50,647 nucleotides of DNA from contig NZ_JABXKF010000095.1 in the NCBI RefSeq assembly GCF_017115165.1, forward strand, positions 1-50,647, in the 5' to 3' direction. Source of the stretch: Nostoc sp. LPT (GTDB taxonomy: Bacteria; Cyanobacteriota; Cyanobacteriia; Cyanobacteriales; Nostocaceae). Under the pieces are notes generated by a model. That model was not told the origin of the DNA. It searched no databases and was given only the letters and a program-made list of their open reading frames with translations. This document shows, piece after piece, positions 7,729 to 16,757 of the stretch. The position numbers were made by a program, and so were the translations under genes. How positions within the stretch are numbered: position 1 is the first letter of the stretch; each line of letters starts with the position of its first letter.

Positions 7729-8862
7729 CTAAACAGTCGCTACAACTTCCCCGATTTTGCTGATATCGTAACCGCCGAGAATTTCAAATTGGGAGTGAAC
7801 CATCCGATGTCCCAAAGTACTGAGTAACTGCTGTACAGGTGCTTCTTCCAGATATTTCTTGAGAATCACCAAATCATATCGTGCCTGATTTAAAGGGATA
7901 AATCCCAGCCCAAAAGCGGTAGCTACAGATCCCGTGCTCATACCAGCATCGGCAACTCCTCTGACTACAGCTTGGGCAACATCTTGGTGACTTTTGAGTA
8001 TATTATCAAAGCCCTGAACAGCATCGAACGGTATCTGCTCTTTTTGGAGTGTTTGTTCCAAAAGCATTCGACTACCGGAACCTGTTTCGCGGTTGACAAT
8101 AGTCGCTCCCCCAGCCACTAAGTCAGTAACTGTTCTAATTCCCATTGGGTTCCCTGACTTCAATAAAAGTCCCTCCTCCCAGACACCAAGGGTAATCAGA
8201 ACTGCTTCCCTGCCAGCCAGAACATCTCGAACAAAGGGAGTATTGTACTCACCAGTCTCAGGATCGTACAGATGCATCCCAGCAATGTGCGCCTCACCTC
8301 TGCATAGACTGTGCAATGCAGCCATGCTATTGGCGAAGTTATATTGGACTCGTAGTTGGGGATGCCAGCGTTCGGTGGCTCTTGCCCATAGTGAAATCAC
8401 AGGGGCACAACCAGCAATCACAACAGTATTGTGAAGTGTGTCGAGATTATCGTCTAAAAGACGGACTCGAATTTTATTTGTACCTGTGCAAGTCTCAGCA
8501 TTACCATCAGCCGGAATCATATCTTGGCGAAAAGCATCCTTACCAATCAAGGGATAAGCTATCCATTGTCCTCCCACACGAGCCATGCTAACTCGCAGTT
8601 GCTGACCATTAAGAACAGGTTTGGCAAGAACAGCTTCAATTTCAGGTAAATCCCGCTCTAACCAGAACAGATCCTCAACTTGACAGCCAAGCGCTTTGGC
8701 CAAACGAAGTGTTATGGCTACTGAGGGAGCATATAATCCCGACTCTACACCACTAATAGTCTGACGAGTCACATTAGCGATGTTAGCCAAATCTTGTTGG
8801 CTCATGCCTAAGCGAGTTCTAATCGACTTCAAGTTATTACGGAGGTCACTATCCTGCTTCAT
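7729..8862 (-). CDS. XRE-family repressor with PBP-like ligand domain (VnfR/ModE-like layout)
   Basis: Residues ~8-62 form a Cro/CI-type helix-turn-helix (IRTRLGMSQQDLANIANVTR, then QTISGVESG). Residues ~130-370 resemble the periplasmic-binding-protein-like domain found in molybdate-type regulators (VVIAGCAPVISLWA, GEAHIAGMHLYDPETGEYN, VNRETGSGSRMLLEQ, VVRGVADAGMSTGSVA). HTH plus PBP-like proteins of this kind sense metal oxyanions or related small ligands. In Anabaena variabilis, repressors called VnfR1 and VnfR2 control the V-nitrogenase genes; equating this protein with them is an inference from its neighbours. It lies directly upstream of, and in the same direction as, nifH, with palindromes between the two. 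Start ATG at 8862. Confidence 0.75.
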   Translation of the reverse strand: MKQDSDLRNNLKSIRTRLGMSQQDLANIANVTRQTISGVESGLYAPSVAITLRLAKALGCQVEDLFWLERDLPEIEAVLAKPVLNGQQLRVSMARVGGQWIAYPLIGKDAFRQDMIPADGNAETCTGTNKIRVRLLDDNLDTLHNTVVIAGCAPVISLWARATERWHPQLRVQYNFANSMAALHSLCRGEAHIAGMHLYDPETGEYNTPFVRDVLAGREAVLITLGVWEEGLLLKSGNPMGIRTVTDLVAGGATIVNRETGSGSRMLLEQTLQKEQIPFDAVQGFDNILKSHQDVAQAVVRGVADAGMSTGSVATAFGLGFIPLNQARYDLVILKKYLEEAPVQQLLSTLGHRMVHSQFEILGGYDISKIGEVVATV

Positions 8863-9092
8863 TGGCTTTGTCTCTTGGTTTCAAAAAGCCGTAGCGGATT
8901 TAAACATTGCATCTGCCAAGGCGAAAGTCTTGTCTTTGAGTTTATATCATTTCTCTTTGAAGACTTTTTGTGCTTTCGCTGTCTTGATTCCCCATACAAA
9001 AAGACTATCACAGAAATTGCAAATTTGCTTGCAAAGCGCAAATTATTTTTGCGGATGGTTACTTTTTACTGTTATAATTCTTGTGAGAAGGT

Positions 9093-9332
9093 TTGGGGAA
9101 CTCGCACACCGACTGTTTTAGATGCCTTTGCAGTGCAATTCAACCACAAAAACTCCGGTCGTGGGATGTCTTAGCAAAATCCCTCACTGATGCTGGTTTC
9201 GAGATTACCGCATCTTGGACAGTCAGCACCGAAAACTTCCAAAACTTACACCAAGCGCAGAAAAACGCAGTATCTAGCACCGTGCTTTTAGTATGCTGCA
9301 AACGCGATCGCAATATCAAGGCAGAACTATAG
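9093..9332 (+). pseudogene. C-terminal fragment of a DUF1156-type DNA methylase
   Basis: The reading LAKSLTDAGFEITASWTVST, followed about 15 residues later by NAVSSTVLLVCCKRDR, matches the C-terminal end of DUF1156-containing adenine-specific methylases (family pattern: L..AGFE.TA.WPV.TE ... N..ASS.VLVCR.R). Only ~55 residues of a ~900-residue protein remain. The preceding part is in a different frame and has no start of its own. Such methylases occur in restriction and BREX-like defence settings. The fragment marks an eroded defence locus. Confidence 0.6.
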
Positions 9333-9360
9333 ACTCACTTGATAATCTGGATAACGGCTA

Positions 9361-9570
9361 CTGTATCTACTAGATACCAATATTTGCATTGCACTGCTGA
9401 ACGAAAATCCCGAAGCTGTTACTAAATTTAATCGTTTTTTCAGCCAATGCTATCTCTCTATCATTGTAGTTTCAGAACTATATAAAGGCGTTTATTGTTC
9501 TCAACAGGTAGCCAAGAATATAGAGATATTAGCACATCTGGAAACAGCTAGACCAAATGGCGATTTATAA
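9361..9570 (+). pseudogene. vapC: Remnant of a VapC-type PIN-domain toxin
   Basis: The frame from 9361 reads YLLDTNICIALLNENP, then SIIVVSELYKGVYCS and IEILAHLE, the typical opening of a VapC RNase toxin with the first catalytic Asp (LLDTN) and the conserved Glu (SELYKG). There is no ATG (CTG or nothing; a stop lies just upstream) and the reading ends after 69 codons, before the later acidic residues of the PIN active site. No vapB antitoxin is seen upstream. It is a truncated, inactive toxin gene. The gene-free sequence after it to 9809 holds only HIP1-type palindromes. Confidence 0.7.
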
Positions 9571-9809
9571 GTTGTCCAGTTGGCTAATGTTGAAAGTTCG
9601 CAGTTTTATGAACAAATATCCTCAAGCTATTTTTCTCATAAAACTCAGAATAAACATGACAACCATCGGTAAGATTTCTTGGGGTGACGACTTAACCAGG
9701 ATTAAGGGTCTTGTCCACTTTTGGCGATCGCCAAAAGTGGATGCTCTCAGTTGAGCGATCGCTAATTGGTATAGTTGCAGAGGGGAAGTCAATTCCGTCA
9801 TTTTAGCAG

Positions 9810-10172
9810 TTAATTTTTTTCGTTCTTTATTTCTGCTAAAATCTTGTCAAGTCTATCGTTTGCGTCCTTAGCAAGTTGAATGCAACGTACACTTGAAACC
9901 AAACCTCCAGCAGCAGCAACAGTTCCTTCTGGAATTTTATTTGACAAAATTAGCCCAGCGCCTACAAAGCCAATAAAGAAAGATACTGTGGTGGCAATCA
10001 AGGACAGGTTAAAACTGTAACGTGCTTGGCGCAAGCGTTCTTGGGTAATGGATAGTTCGATTGTGGAATGATCTCTAGGAGTTGGTTCGTTATTCATGAA
10101 TTGTGCAGAGGATTTAAATTTCATACTTCTGATCCATTTGGTTTCATCAACCGCACCCTCAATATTCAGCAT
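9810..10172 (-). CDS. TRADD-N-associated membrane domain protein, 120 aa
   Basis: Residues ~38-118 fit the cyanobacterial TRADD-N-associated membrane module: a helical lead-in (ITQERLRQARYSFNLSLIAT), a hairpin of two membrane segments (VSFFIGFVGAGLILS and VAAAGGLVSSVRCIQLA), then a coiled-coil-like end (DANDRLDKILAEIK). The first ~35 residues are polar and lack a recognisable domain; a later start at MNNEPTPRDH is possible. Published genome analyses link TRADD-N-type modules with prokaryotic conflict and cell-suicide systems. The neighbouring STAND ATPase and toxin and methylase remnants fit that setting. Family assignment is by pattern memory. Confidence 0.6.
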   Translation of the reverse strand: MLNIEGAVDETKWIRSMKFKSSAQFMNNEPTPRDHSTIELSITQERLRQARYSFNLSLIATTVSFFIGFVGAGLILSNKIPEGTVAAAGGLVSSVRCIQLAKDANDRLDKILAEIKNEKN

Positions 10173-10457
10173 CTGCCAATAGATAACTTGGCTATGACCT
10201 TAAAATCTTAAGATTCAATACTTCTGCTTCTAGTTCATAGTAATGCCAATCAAACTAAGATAGTTTTGGCCTCCTAGTGTATTGCAATACATTTCAGTCA
10301 AAGTTAAGTATATTGTAGGTTGGATATGAGCGGAGTGCAAAACATTAAGCTTCGCATAGGTGAAATTTTATTGCTCAATTCAACCTACATGGATATTGAT
10401 TTTTAGCCTTAACTGAACGGTATTGAATCATTAGCCATCTATGAGATGCCGAGCAAT
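10173..10457. repeat. Gene-free stretch with inverted repeats
   Basis: It contains a perfect 12-nt palindrome GTATTGCAATAC (10279-10290) and a pair TGTAGGTTG (10314-10322)/CAACCTACA (10381-10389) framing ~58 nt, typical of a small dispersed element. No coding sequence is seen. Confidence 0.55.
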
Positions 10458-10700
10458 TTATTTTTTTAGTAAAGACTCAAAAATTATGGCAGTGGCAAAC
10501 AAACATATTAGAAGAATAGTCAATTTTGCCAACAAGTCTGCAATCACAGGTAACAGCATTTGAGTCACACCCCCTAATCCCACAATACTATAAATAACAA
10601 AGGTAATCGCCAAGCCAAATACAAACAGTAGCAGGTATTTTAAAAATCTTGAAGCTAACCGAAATAAGAAGTTGTTTTTGTTTTCTTGTTGAGTTTTCAT
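10458..10700 (-). CDS. Small two-pass membrane protein, 80 aa
   Basis: Unrecognised family. After a polar start (MKTQQENKNN) there are two long hydrophobic stretches (FLKYLLLFVFGLAITFVIYS, and a second around LLAKLTILLICLFATAIIFE) with a short Gly-rich turn. I prefer ATG 10700 because GGAGAG lies ~8 nt upstream; the longer reading from 10739 lacks such a site. It lies in the island of membrane and conflict genes. A small-toxin or effector role is possible but unproven. Confidence 0.55.
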   Translation of the reverse strand: MKTQQENKNNFLFRLASRFLKYLLLFVFGLAITFVIYSIVGLGGVTQMLLPVIADLLAKLTILLICLFATAIIFESLLKK

Positions 10701-10912
10701 ACTTTTGCTCTCCAAAAATTTGCTAACTTTTTCTATCAATCAACCCTTACAATATAAGGCAGGAAAAGTTTATCTAACTTTTCCTGCCTTGTAAAAATCA
10801 CATTTATCATGGCTAGGGGTTGCACATTTTCGACTGTATTTTCTTCGTCTTGCTATTGGTTAGTCGTCACAACTATACCTAAGCTTTACTTATTTTTGAG
10901 AAGAATATCTAA

Positions 10913-11203
10913 TTATTCAGTTTTTTGCTGATACTTATTTAATTGTGTTAGGATTTGGGATTCACTTGTAGCGTAATCCGATTTATTCTCCTCCATCAAC
11001 CAATTCTGTAAATCCTCGTTATTGATGACATATCGATAGTGGGTAGAACCCATGATAGTCACCACAATTTGACCACGCTTAATTCGTTCGCTTTTAACTT
11101 CTATGTGACCGAATCCAGTCTCATGCCAACAAGTAAGAAGAATTACCAGCAGCCGAGTCACAATTCTGTCAACTTCATTCGCTTCGCTAGTTTCTCTGGG
11201 CAT
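10913..11203 (-). CDS. Hypothetical protein, 96 aa
   Basis: Unrecognised. It has an N-terminal helix (EVDRIVTRLLVILLTCWH), a predicted beta-rich middle (GHIEVKSERIKRGQIVVTIM) and a polar helical C-terminus (ESQILTQLNKYQQKTE). No membrane segment or signal is convincing. It is divergent from the STAND gene, with ~460 nt of non-coding DNA between them. Confidence 0.5.
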   Translation of the reverse strand: MPRETSEANEVDRIVTRLLVILLTCWHETGFGHIEVKSERIKRGQIVVTIMGSTHYRYVINNEDLQNWLMEENKSDYATSESQILTQLNKYQQKTE

Positions 11204-11284
11204 AGTTACGTAACCTTATGCTACACCAGTGCTAGACTCTCAGTTAAAAATAACAAATGTGTCAACCGTTCAATTGCTAAAAAG

Positions 11285-11618
11285 AAAGGTGTCACCTTTG
11301 TGAACAAGAATCTACCAGGGGATTTGCTTACATGATTGAGTGGGCAGTTTTTAATTGTGTTTTTCTAGCAACTAAGTGTCGCAATATGTGACACCAATCT
11401 CATGTATAGAACTATCTCATACCGATCCGATTACTGTCAAGCAGTTAAGTGAGAAATTTTATTTGTATGGCTGTAGTCAAATACGCGAGCAGAGTGTAGA
11501 TTGCTCAAAGCCTTTTGGTTCAAGGCTCCTTAGCAATCAGCACGTTACTATATTCCACATTCCCAATCAATTGAGTATCTCAAAAAATCAAGATTTCCGT
11601 ACAAGTGACAAGTGTCAC
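11285..11618. promoter_or_regulatory. Three GTGTCAC-core palindromes upstream of the STAND gene
   Basis: AAAGGTG-T-CACCTTT (11285-11299), GTGTC-9 nt-GACAC (11376-11394) and GTGACA-AG-TGTCAC (11605-11618) share a GTG(T)CAC core in the 457-nt gap 11204-11660, the last 43 nt before the STAND start. This looks like a set of operator sites or the remains of a mobile-element end. No gene is seen in the gap. Confidence 0.5.
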
Positions 11619-11660
11619 AAAAGCTTTTAGATTGTAAGCTATTCTTAGTCACTAAATCGG

Positions 11661-14600
11661 ATGTTAGGTGGAAAGCCACCAAACGATATGAATCAACAAC
11701 AGTTGAATGAAACCTTTGATAAACTAACGCCACGTCGCCAAGAGGTGTTGCGTTTAGTTTTGGCTGGGGAGTTAGACGAAGCGATCGCTCAAGTTCTGCT
11801 TATTCAGCCAGCGACAGTCAGAAAGTACCTAGAAAGACTATATAGAGCATTTGATGTCACTAAAAAATCCGAATTAGTCACATTATTTGCTAAATACAAA
11901 CCAGAACTCATCAACGGAACCTCTCATCAGATACTTCCTGTGGCTGAGAAAAGCTCCTCCAACACTAAACAAGATTTAGGAGAAGCACCGCATACTGTCA
12001 CTTTTTACGGACGTACCGAGGAATTAGCTACTCTCCGACAATGGATCGTCAACGAACGGTGTCGGATTGTGGGGTTGCTGGGAATGGGTGGACTGGGAAA
12101 AACCGCTTTATCCGTGAAATTAGCGGCAGAATTAAAGTCAGATTTTGATTATATTATCTGGCGTAGTCTCCGGGAGGCTCCCAAGTTAGAGACAATACTG
12201 AATGGGATCATTAAATTTTTGTCGAATCAAGAAGAAATTAATACTACAGGTAATATTCATGAAAAAATCACACGTCTGCTGGAACACTTGAGGTCTTCCC
12301 GTTGTTTATTAATTTTAGATAATTTTGAATCAATCCTGGCGGATGGCTCCTATGGAGAACAATACCGTGATGAATATCAAGACTATAGTATTTTAATTCA
12401 GCGTATCGGCGAATTACATCACCAAAGTTGTTTAGTATTTACAAGTCGGATAAAACCGAAAAAAATTGCGATGCAAGAAGGTGAAAATTTGCTAATTGAT
12501 TATTTACCACTCCCAGGTTTGAAAGATTTAGAAGTAATGAAAATCTTGGAGGCTAAAAAACTTACTGGTACAGACCAGGAAATACAAAAACTAGTAAGAT
12601 TATACAGTGGTAATCCTTTAGCCTTAAAAATAGTCTCTACTTTTATTCAAGATTTATTTAGCGGAAATGTTTCGGAATTTTTATCTCAAGAAATTACTTT
12701 GACACCGTTTGTAGGGATAGAAAGTTTATTAGAGCAGCAATTTACCCACCTAACAGAATTAGAACAAGAAATTATGTACTGGTTGGCAATTAATCGAGAG
12801 CCAGTATCTCCTATAGAGTTATTTGAGGATATTACCGAAAAACCAATATATTTTGATGTGATTAATGCCTTAGAAAACCTGAAACGATGCTCATTAATTG
12901 AAGCCGCTGATGGTAAATTTACCCTGCAAAATGTCGTATTAGAATATATGACTGGTATTCTGATTCGGCAGGTAAGTAAAGAGCTAAATTCTGGACAGAC
13001 GCAATTTATTAATAGATTTGCTTTAGCTAAAGCTACTGCCCAAGACTATGTAAGAAATAGCCAGATACAATTAATTATTAAACCAATTGCTAAAAATGTT
13101 AATGAGTTAGACGCAAAACTAGTTAAATTCCTGGAGGAGCAAAAGCAAAAAATTAGAGATTTACCCAAAGGATATCTTGTGGGTAATATTTTAGATTTAT
13201 TACGCTATCATAATTACAATTTATCTGGGCTTGATTTATCCAATTTCACGGTATGGCAGGCATATTTAAGAGGTGCAGATTTACGTGATGTGAAATTTGT
13301 TAATGCAGACTTAAACAAAACACGGTTTACAGAGTCTTTTGGGATTGTTTTGGCAGTGGCATATAACTCGAAAAAATCGATGATTGCCTTGGGTGATACT
13401 AAAAGTGAAGTTCGCCTCAGAGATGCTAAAGGTCACCAACTTTTAACTTTAGAAGGGCATACAAATTGGATTAGATCAGTGGCTTTTAGTCCTGATGGAG
13501 AAATCTTAGTAAGTGGTAGTGACGATAAAACTGTCAGATTATGGAATACCACAACTGGTCAATTTTTGAGATCGTTACAAGGACATAAAGAAAGAGTCTG
13601 GTCAGTAGCATTTAGCCCAGATGGAAAAACAGTAGCTAGTAGTAGCGAAGATAAAACAGTTAGACTATGGAATGTTCATACTGCTGAATGCTGGAAAATT
13701 CTCGAAAAACATACTCATTGGGTACGTGAAGTTGCTTTTAGTCCAGATGGCAAAATTTTAGCTAGTGGAAGTAGTGACAGGACAGTAATTTTGTGGGATG
13801 CACATACGGGAAATTACATAAGAACTCTGGAAGGACAACATACAGCGCGGGTACGTACAGTTGCCTTTAGCTCTGATGGTAGGATTTTAGCCAGTGGTAG
13901 TGATGACCATACCATTAGGCTCTGGGATATTCATAGCGGCAAGTATCTCCAAACTTTACTAGGACATAGGCAAAGAGTGCGATCGCTAGCATTTAGCCCA
14001 GAACCAAATTCTCGCATTTTGGCTAGTGCCAGTGAAGACCATAAGGTAATTTTGTGGGATATTGATGCTAACAAACGCTACCGGACTTTATCAGAACATA
14101 CAGAAAAAGTTTGGTCTGTTACCTTTACTGATCCTGAAGGTAAAACTTTAATCAGTAGTAGCGATGACAAAACTGTGAAATTTTGGGATACTCATACAGG
14201 TGAATGTCTCAAAACTCTTCAAGGTTACACAGATTGGGCTTGGTCTCTAGTTTTTCATCCCAGTGGTAATATCTTAATTAGTGGCAATGACGATAAAACT
14301 ATTAAACTCTGGAACTTAGATACAGGTGAAAGTAAATCTTTGGCAGGGCATAGCAATAGAATACGCGCAGTTGCCTTGAGTCCTGACAGTAGTATGGTTG
14401 CCAGTGGTAGTGACGACCAAACTATCAAATTATGGGATACTCAAACTGGTCAACATCGCAAAACTTTAGTAGACCATTTTGATCGCATTTTGACTGTAGC
14501 TTTTAGTCCAGATGGTCGTTATTTAGCCAGTGGTGGCGATGACAAAATATTAAGAATATGGAATATTCATTCAGGTGAATATCGCCAAACTCAAGAGAAT

Positions 14601-15206
14601 CATAAAAACTGGCTCTGGTCTGTAACTTTTAGTCCAGATAGCAGTATCTTAGCTAGTGGTAGCGAAGACTGCACAATCAAATTGTGGGATGTAGATACAG
14701 GTAAATGCTTTAAAACTCTCTTTGGTCACGATGGATGGGTACGGTCTGTGCGTTTTAGTCCAGATGGTAATACCCTTGTGAGTGGTAGCGAAGACCACAC
14801 GATTAAGCTCTGGGATGTAACTACAGGTGAGTGTATCCAAACCTTGAAAGGAAAAACTGGTTGGGTGCGGACTGTAGCTTTTAGCCCTAAAGGTCGTTTT
14901 GTGGCAAGTGCAGGGGGAAACCCAATCATTGAAATTTGGGATATCAAAACCGCTAAACTCTATCGAACTTTGAGCGGACATCAAGAAAGAATTTGGTCTG
15001 TAGTCTTTAGTGCTGATGGTCAAACTCTTGCTAGTAGTAGTGAAGATGGCACGATTATGCTTTGGCATATAGAAACAGGAGAGCTAAAAAAAACACTTAG
15101 GTCTCCCAGACTCTGTGAAGGGATGGATATCACAGGTGTAGTGAATCTCACAGAAGCTCAAATTAAAACTTTAAAAACCTTAGGAGCAAAGAAAGACGAT
15201 GAGTAG
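11661..15206 (+). CDS. HTH-NB-ARC-WD40 STAND protein, 1181 aa
   Basis: STAND ATPases are ligand-triggered switches used in signalling and in antiphage or cell-death systems. Domains in order: a LuxR-like helix-turn-helix (residues ~22-66, LTPRRQEVLRLVLAGELDEA), an NB-ARC ATPase from ~115 (FYGRTEEL, P-loop GMGGLGKT at 141-148, Walker B CLLILDNFES), a helical linker, a short pentapeptide-like patch (LSGLDLSNF, LRGADLRD), then about 14 WD40 repeats (~570-1160), enough for two seven-bladed propellers. Repeats carry SPDG...LASGSDD.TI.LWD patterns and are very alike, suggesting recent amplification. An alternative start is ATG 11688 (MNQQQLNETF). It overlaps the following peptidase gene by 8 nt, so the two are probably translationally coupled and work together. 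Confidence 0.9.
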   Translation: MLGGKPPNDMNQQQLNETFDKLTPRRQEVLRLVLAGELDEAIAQVLLIQPATVRKYLERLYRAFDVTKKSELVTLFAKYKPELINGTSHQILPVAEKSSSNTKQDLGEAPHTVTFYGRTEELATLRQWIVNERCRIVGLLGMGGLGKTALSVKLAAELKSDFDYIIWRSLREAPKLETILNGIIKFLSNQEEINTTGNIHEKITRLLEHLRSSRCLLILDNFESILADGSYGEQYRDEYQDYSILIQRIGELHHQSCLVFTSRIKPKKIAMQEGENLLIDYLPLPGLKDLEVMKILEAKKLTGTDQEIQKLVRLYSGNPLALKIVSTFIQDLFSGNVSEFLSQEITLTPFVGIESLLEQQFTHLTELEQEIMYWLAINREPVSPIELFEDITEKPIYFDVINALENLKRCSLIEAADGKFTLQNVVLEYMTGILIRQVSKELNSGQTQFINRFALAKATAQDYVRNSQIQLIIKPIAKNVNELDAKLVKFLEEQKQKIRDLPKGYLVGNILDLLRYHNYNLSGLDLSNFTVWQAYLRGADLRDVKFVNADLNKTRFTESFGIVLAVAYNSKKSMIALGDTKSEVRLRDAKGHQLLTLEGHTNWIRSVAFSPDGEILVSGSDDKTVRLWNTTTGQFLRSLQGHKERVWSVAFSPDGKTVASSSEDKTVRLWNVHTAECWKILEKHTHWVREVAFSPDGKILASGSSDRTVILWDAHTGNYIRTLEGQHTARVRTVAFSSDGRILASGSDDHTIRLWDIHSGKYLQTLLGHRQRVRSLAFSPEPNSRILASASEDHKVILWDIDANKRYRTLSEHTEKVWSVTFTDPEGKTLISSSDDKTVKFWDTHTGECLKTLQGYTDWAWSLVFHPSGNILISGNDDKTIKLWNLDTGESKSLAGHSNRIRAVALSPDSSMVASGSDDQTIKLWDTQTGQHRKTLVDHFDRILTVAFSPDGRYLASGGDDKILRIWNIHSGEYRQTQENHKNWLWSVTFSPDSSILASGSEDCTIKLWDVDTGKCFKTLFGHDGWVRSVRFSPDGNTLVSGSEDHTIKLWDVTTGECIQTLKGKTGWVRTVAFSPKGRFVASAGGNPIIEIWDIKTAKLYRTLSGHQERIWSVVFSADGQTLASSSEDGTIMLWHIETGELKKTLRSPRLCEGMDITGVVNLTEAQIKTLKTLGAKKDDE

Positions 15207-15942
15207 AATGTCTCAAAAAGCGTTGATTGGCATTACAACCTATGGTCGGCAAGATGCATTACCGTTTTCTTTGCCAAGTGTTTATATAGATGCAGTCCGC
15301 ACCGCAGGTGGTATTCCTATATTATTACCACCCGGTGAAACTGACCCGGCAATATTATTAGAGCCTTTGGATGGTTTAATCATATCCGGTGGTGGAGACA
15401 TTAACCCTGTGTGGTATGAAGGTTTAGATCACCCCAGTATTTATTCTGTAGATAGCGATCGCGATGCTTTTGAATTGCAATTAGCCAAATATGCTATGCA
15501 ACATCATTTACCTGTGTTAGGTATCTGCCGAGGTTTACAAATTCTCATCGTTGCTTCTGGCGGTACTCTCATTCCCCACGTCCCAGAGGTTTATGGTAAT
15601 TCAGTATTACATCGGATAGATCCTGAACCTGGAAAGCGTTTACCCACAGAACATTTAGTCAAAATAAATGGAGAAAGCCGTCTAGCTAAGTTTGTTCAGA
15701 ATACTCATATATCGGTAGTTTCTTGGCATCATCAAGCAGTACACAAAGTCCCAGATGGTTGGCGTGTTGTAGCCCATGCCCCAGAAGATGGGGTAATTGA
15801 AGCAGTGGAACATGAACATCACCCTTGGGCAATTGGTGTGCAATGGCATCCAGAGCTTTCAGTTAACGATCCCCATCATAAAAGAATTTTTCAAGCTTTT
15901 GTTCAAGCCACATATATTGAACAAAATTTATTAACAGCGTAA
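15199..15942 (+). CDS. Class I glutamine amidotransferase-like peptidase C26 (PuuD-like)
   Basis: 247 aa, the usual size for gamma-glutamyl-gamma-aminobutyrate hydrolase-type enzymes, which cleave gamma-glutamyl amide bonds. The nucleophile elbow GICRGLQ supplies the catalytic Cys, GVQWHPE supplies His and Glu, and GLIISGGGDINP is the family's glycine-rich strand. The start ATG at 15199 lies inside the end of the STAND gene (8-nt overlap). Such coupling suggests either a metabolic enzyme under STAND control or an effector. The sequence itself looks like an ordinary, intact enzyme. Confidence 0.88.
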   Translation: MSRMSQKALIGITTYGRQDALPFSLPSVYIDAVRTAGGIPILLPPGETDPAILLEPLDGLIISGGGDINPVWYEGLDHPSIYSVDSDRDAFELQLAKYAMQHHLPVLGICRGLQILIVASGGTLIPHVPEVYGNSVLHRIDPEPGKRLPTEHLVKINGESRLAKFVQNTHISVVSWHHQAVHKVPDGWRVVAHAPEDGVIEAVEHEHHPWAIGVQWHPELSVNDPHHKRIFQAFVQATYIEQNLLTA

Positions 15943-16013
15943 AAGGCATTGAAGATTGGGAACAGGGGATTGGGTGAAAATTTCCCTCATCTCCCTCATC
16001 CCCCAAGTGAAAA

Positions 16014-16757
16014 TTACAGTAAGATGCACGGATGAGGATGAATGTCTTGCAATAAATTATCTAATCCAGACCAAAATTGATCTAACGCCATAGCCATCAT
16101 GTTTGCACCCTCAATTGTGGGAGTCAATAATTGTGGTAACTTATTGAGAATAATACTGGTTAATTCTATTGCTTCTTGGGCGTGTCTTTCTTCAACACCT
16201 TGGTCAAAACATTCAGTAAAGTATGGCTCTTGTTTAATAAATGGAAAACAATGAGCCAGCGCATTCATTAATGCTTGCATCCAATCATGAGCAAACATTT
16301 CAACCACACAGAAAGGGCCTAGAGACTGCGGATAAATATTCTGCACTAAAGATACAAAATTTGCAGTAGTAGGGTCTAGGTATTTTTGTAATTCATCTAA
16401 ACTGCCAAACTCTTCATCTGGGATAGTCAATTTTGCTCCCAAATTAGCAAAAGCTTGACTTAATTGATAATGGTGAATACCACCATTTTGCCAACTATCA
16501 TCGTCACTAATAATTCTGAGCTTCCGCTCTCTGAGCGCAGGACTATTTAAGTGCGGTATAAAGTATACCATGACACGAGTTGCATGGCAGGCTGCTTGGT
16601 ATCTGAGGTAAATTTCTCCTAATAAATCGGGAGAACGAAGTTGTTCAGGTGGCAACAGAGCTAGACGAGAGAAAAAAGGATGTTTGGATGGCAGATGTGT
16701 TTGGTAAAGCTCATCTAAAACATCTTGAAATATTTGTTCAACATTTGGAGTTTGCAT
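16014..16757 (-). CDS. CADD-like heme-oxygenase-fold (putative di-iron) protein
   Basis: 247 aa, almost all helical, matching the size and pattern of the cyanobacterial DUF3865/CADD-like family with a heme-oxygenase (TENA-like) fold. Potential metal ligands are seen in EIYLRYQAACHATR, GGIHHYQLS, VVEMFAHDW and EERHAQEA. Known relatives include iron-dependent oxidases and the chlamydial CADD protein involved in p-aminobenzoate formation; which reaction this one carries out cannot be read from the sequence. It is convergent with the peptidase C26 gene. Start ATG at 16757. Confidence 0.65.
   Translation of the reverse strand: MQTPNVEQIFQDVLDELYQTHLPSKHPFFSRLALLPPEQLRSPDLLGEIYLRYQAACHATRVMVYFIPHLNSPALRERKLRIISDDDSWQNGGIHHYQLSQAFANLGAKLTIPDEEFGSLDELQKYLDPTTANFVSLVQNIYPQSLGPFCVVEMFAHDWMQALMNALAHCFPFIKQEPYFTECFDQGVEERHAQEAIELTSIILNKLPQLLTPTIEGANMMAMALDQFWSGLDNLLQDIHPHPCILL

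Noticed and set aside
9557..9754. 65-codon plus-strand ORF after the vapC remnant
   Set aside because: It runs through a HIP1 palindrome and has no recognisable protein pattern.
11204..11660. Possible Tn7-like/CAST transposon end because of repeated GTGACA-like words
   Set aside because: No transposase, tniQ or Cas gene lies nearby and the words do not form the ordered repeats expected of such an end.
14649..15068. 139-codon minus-strand ORF inside the STAND gene
   Set aside because: Antisense shadow of the WD40 repeats; its sequence simply mirrors them.
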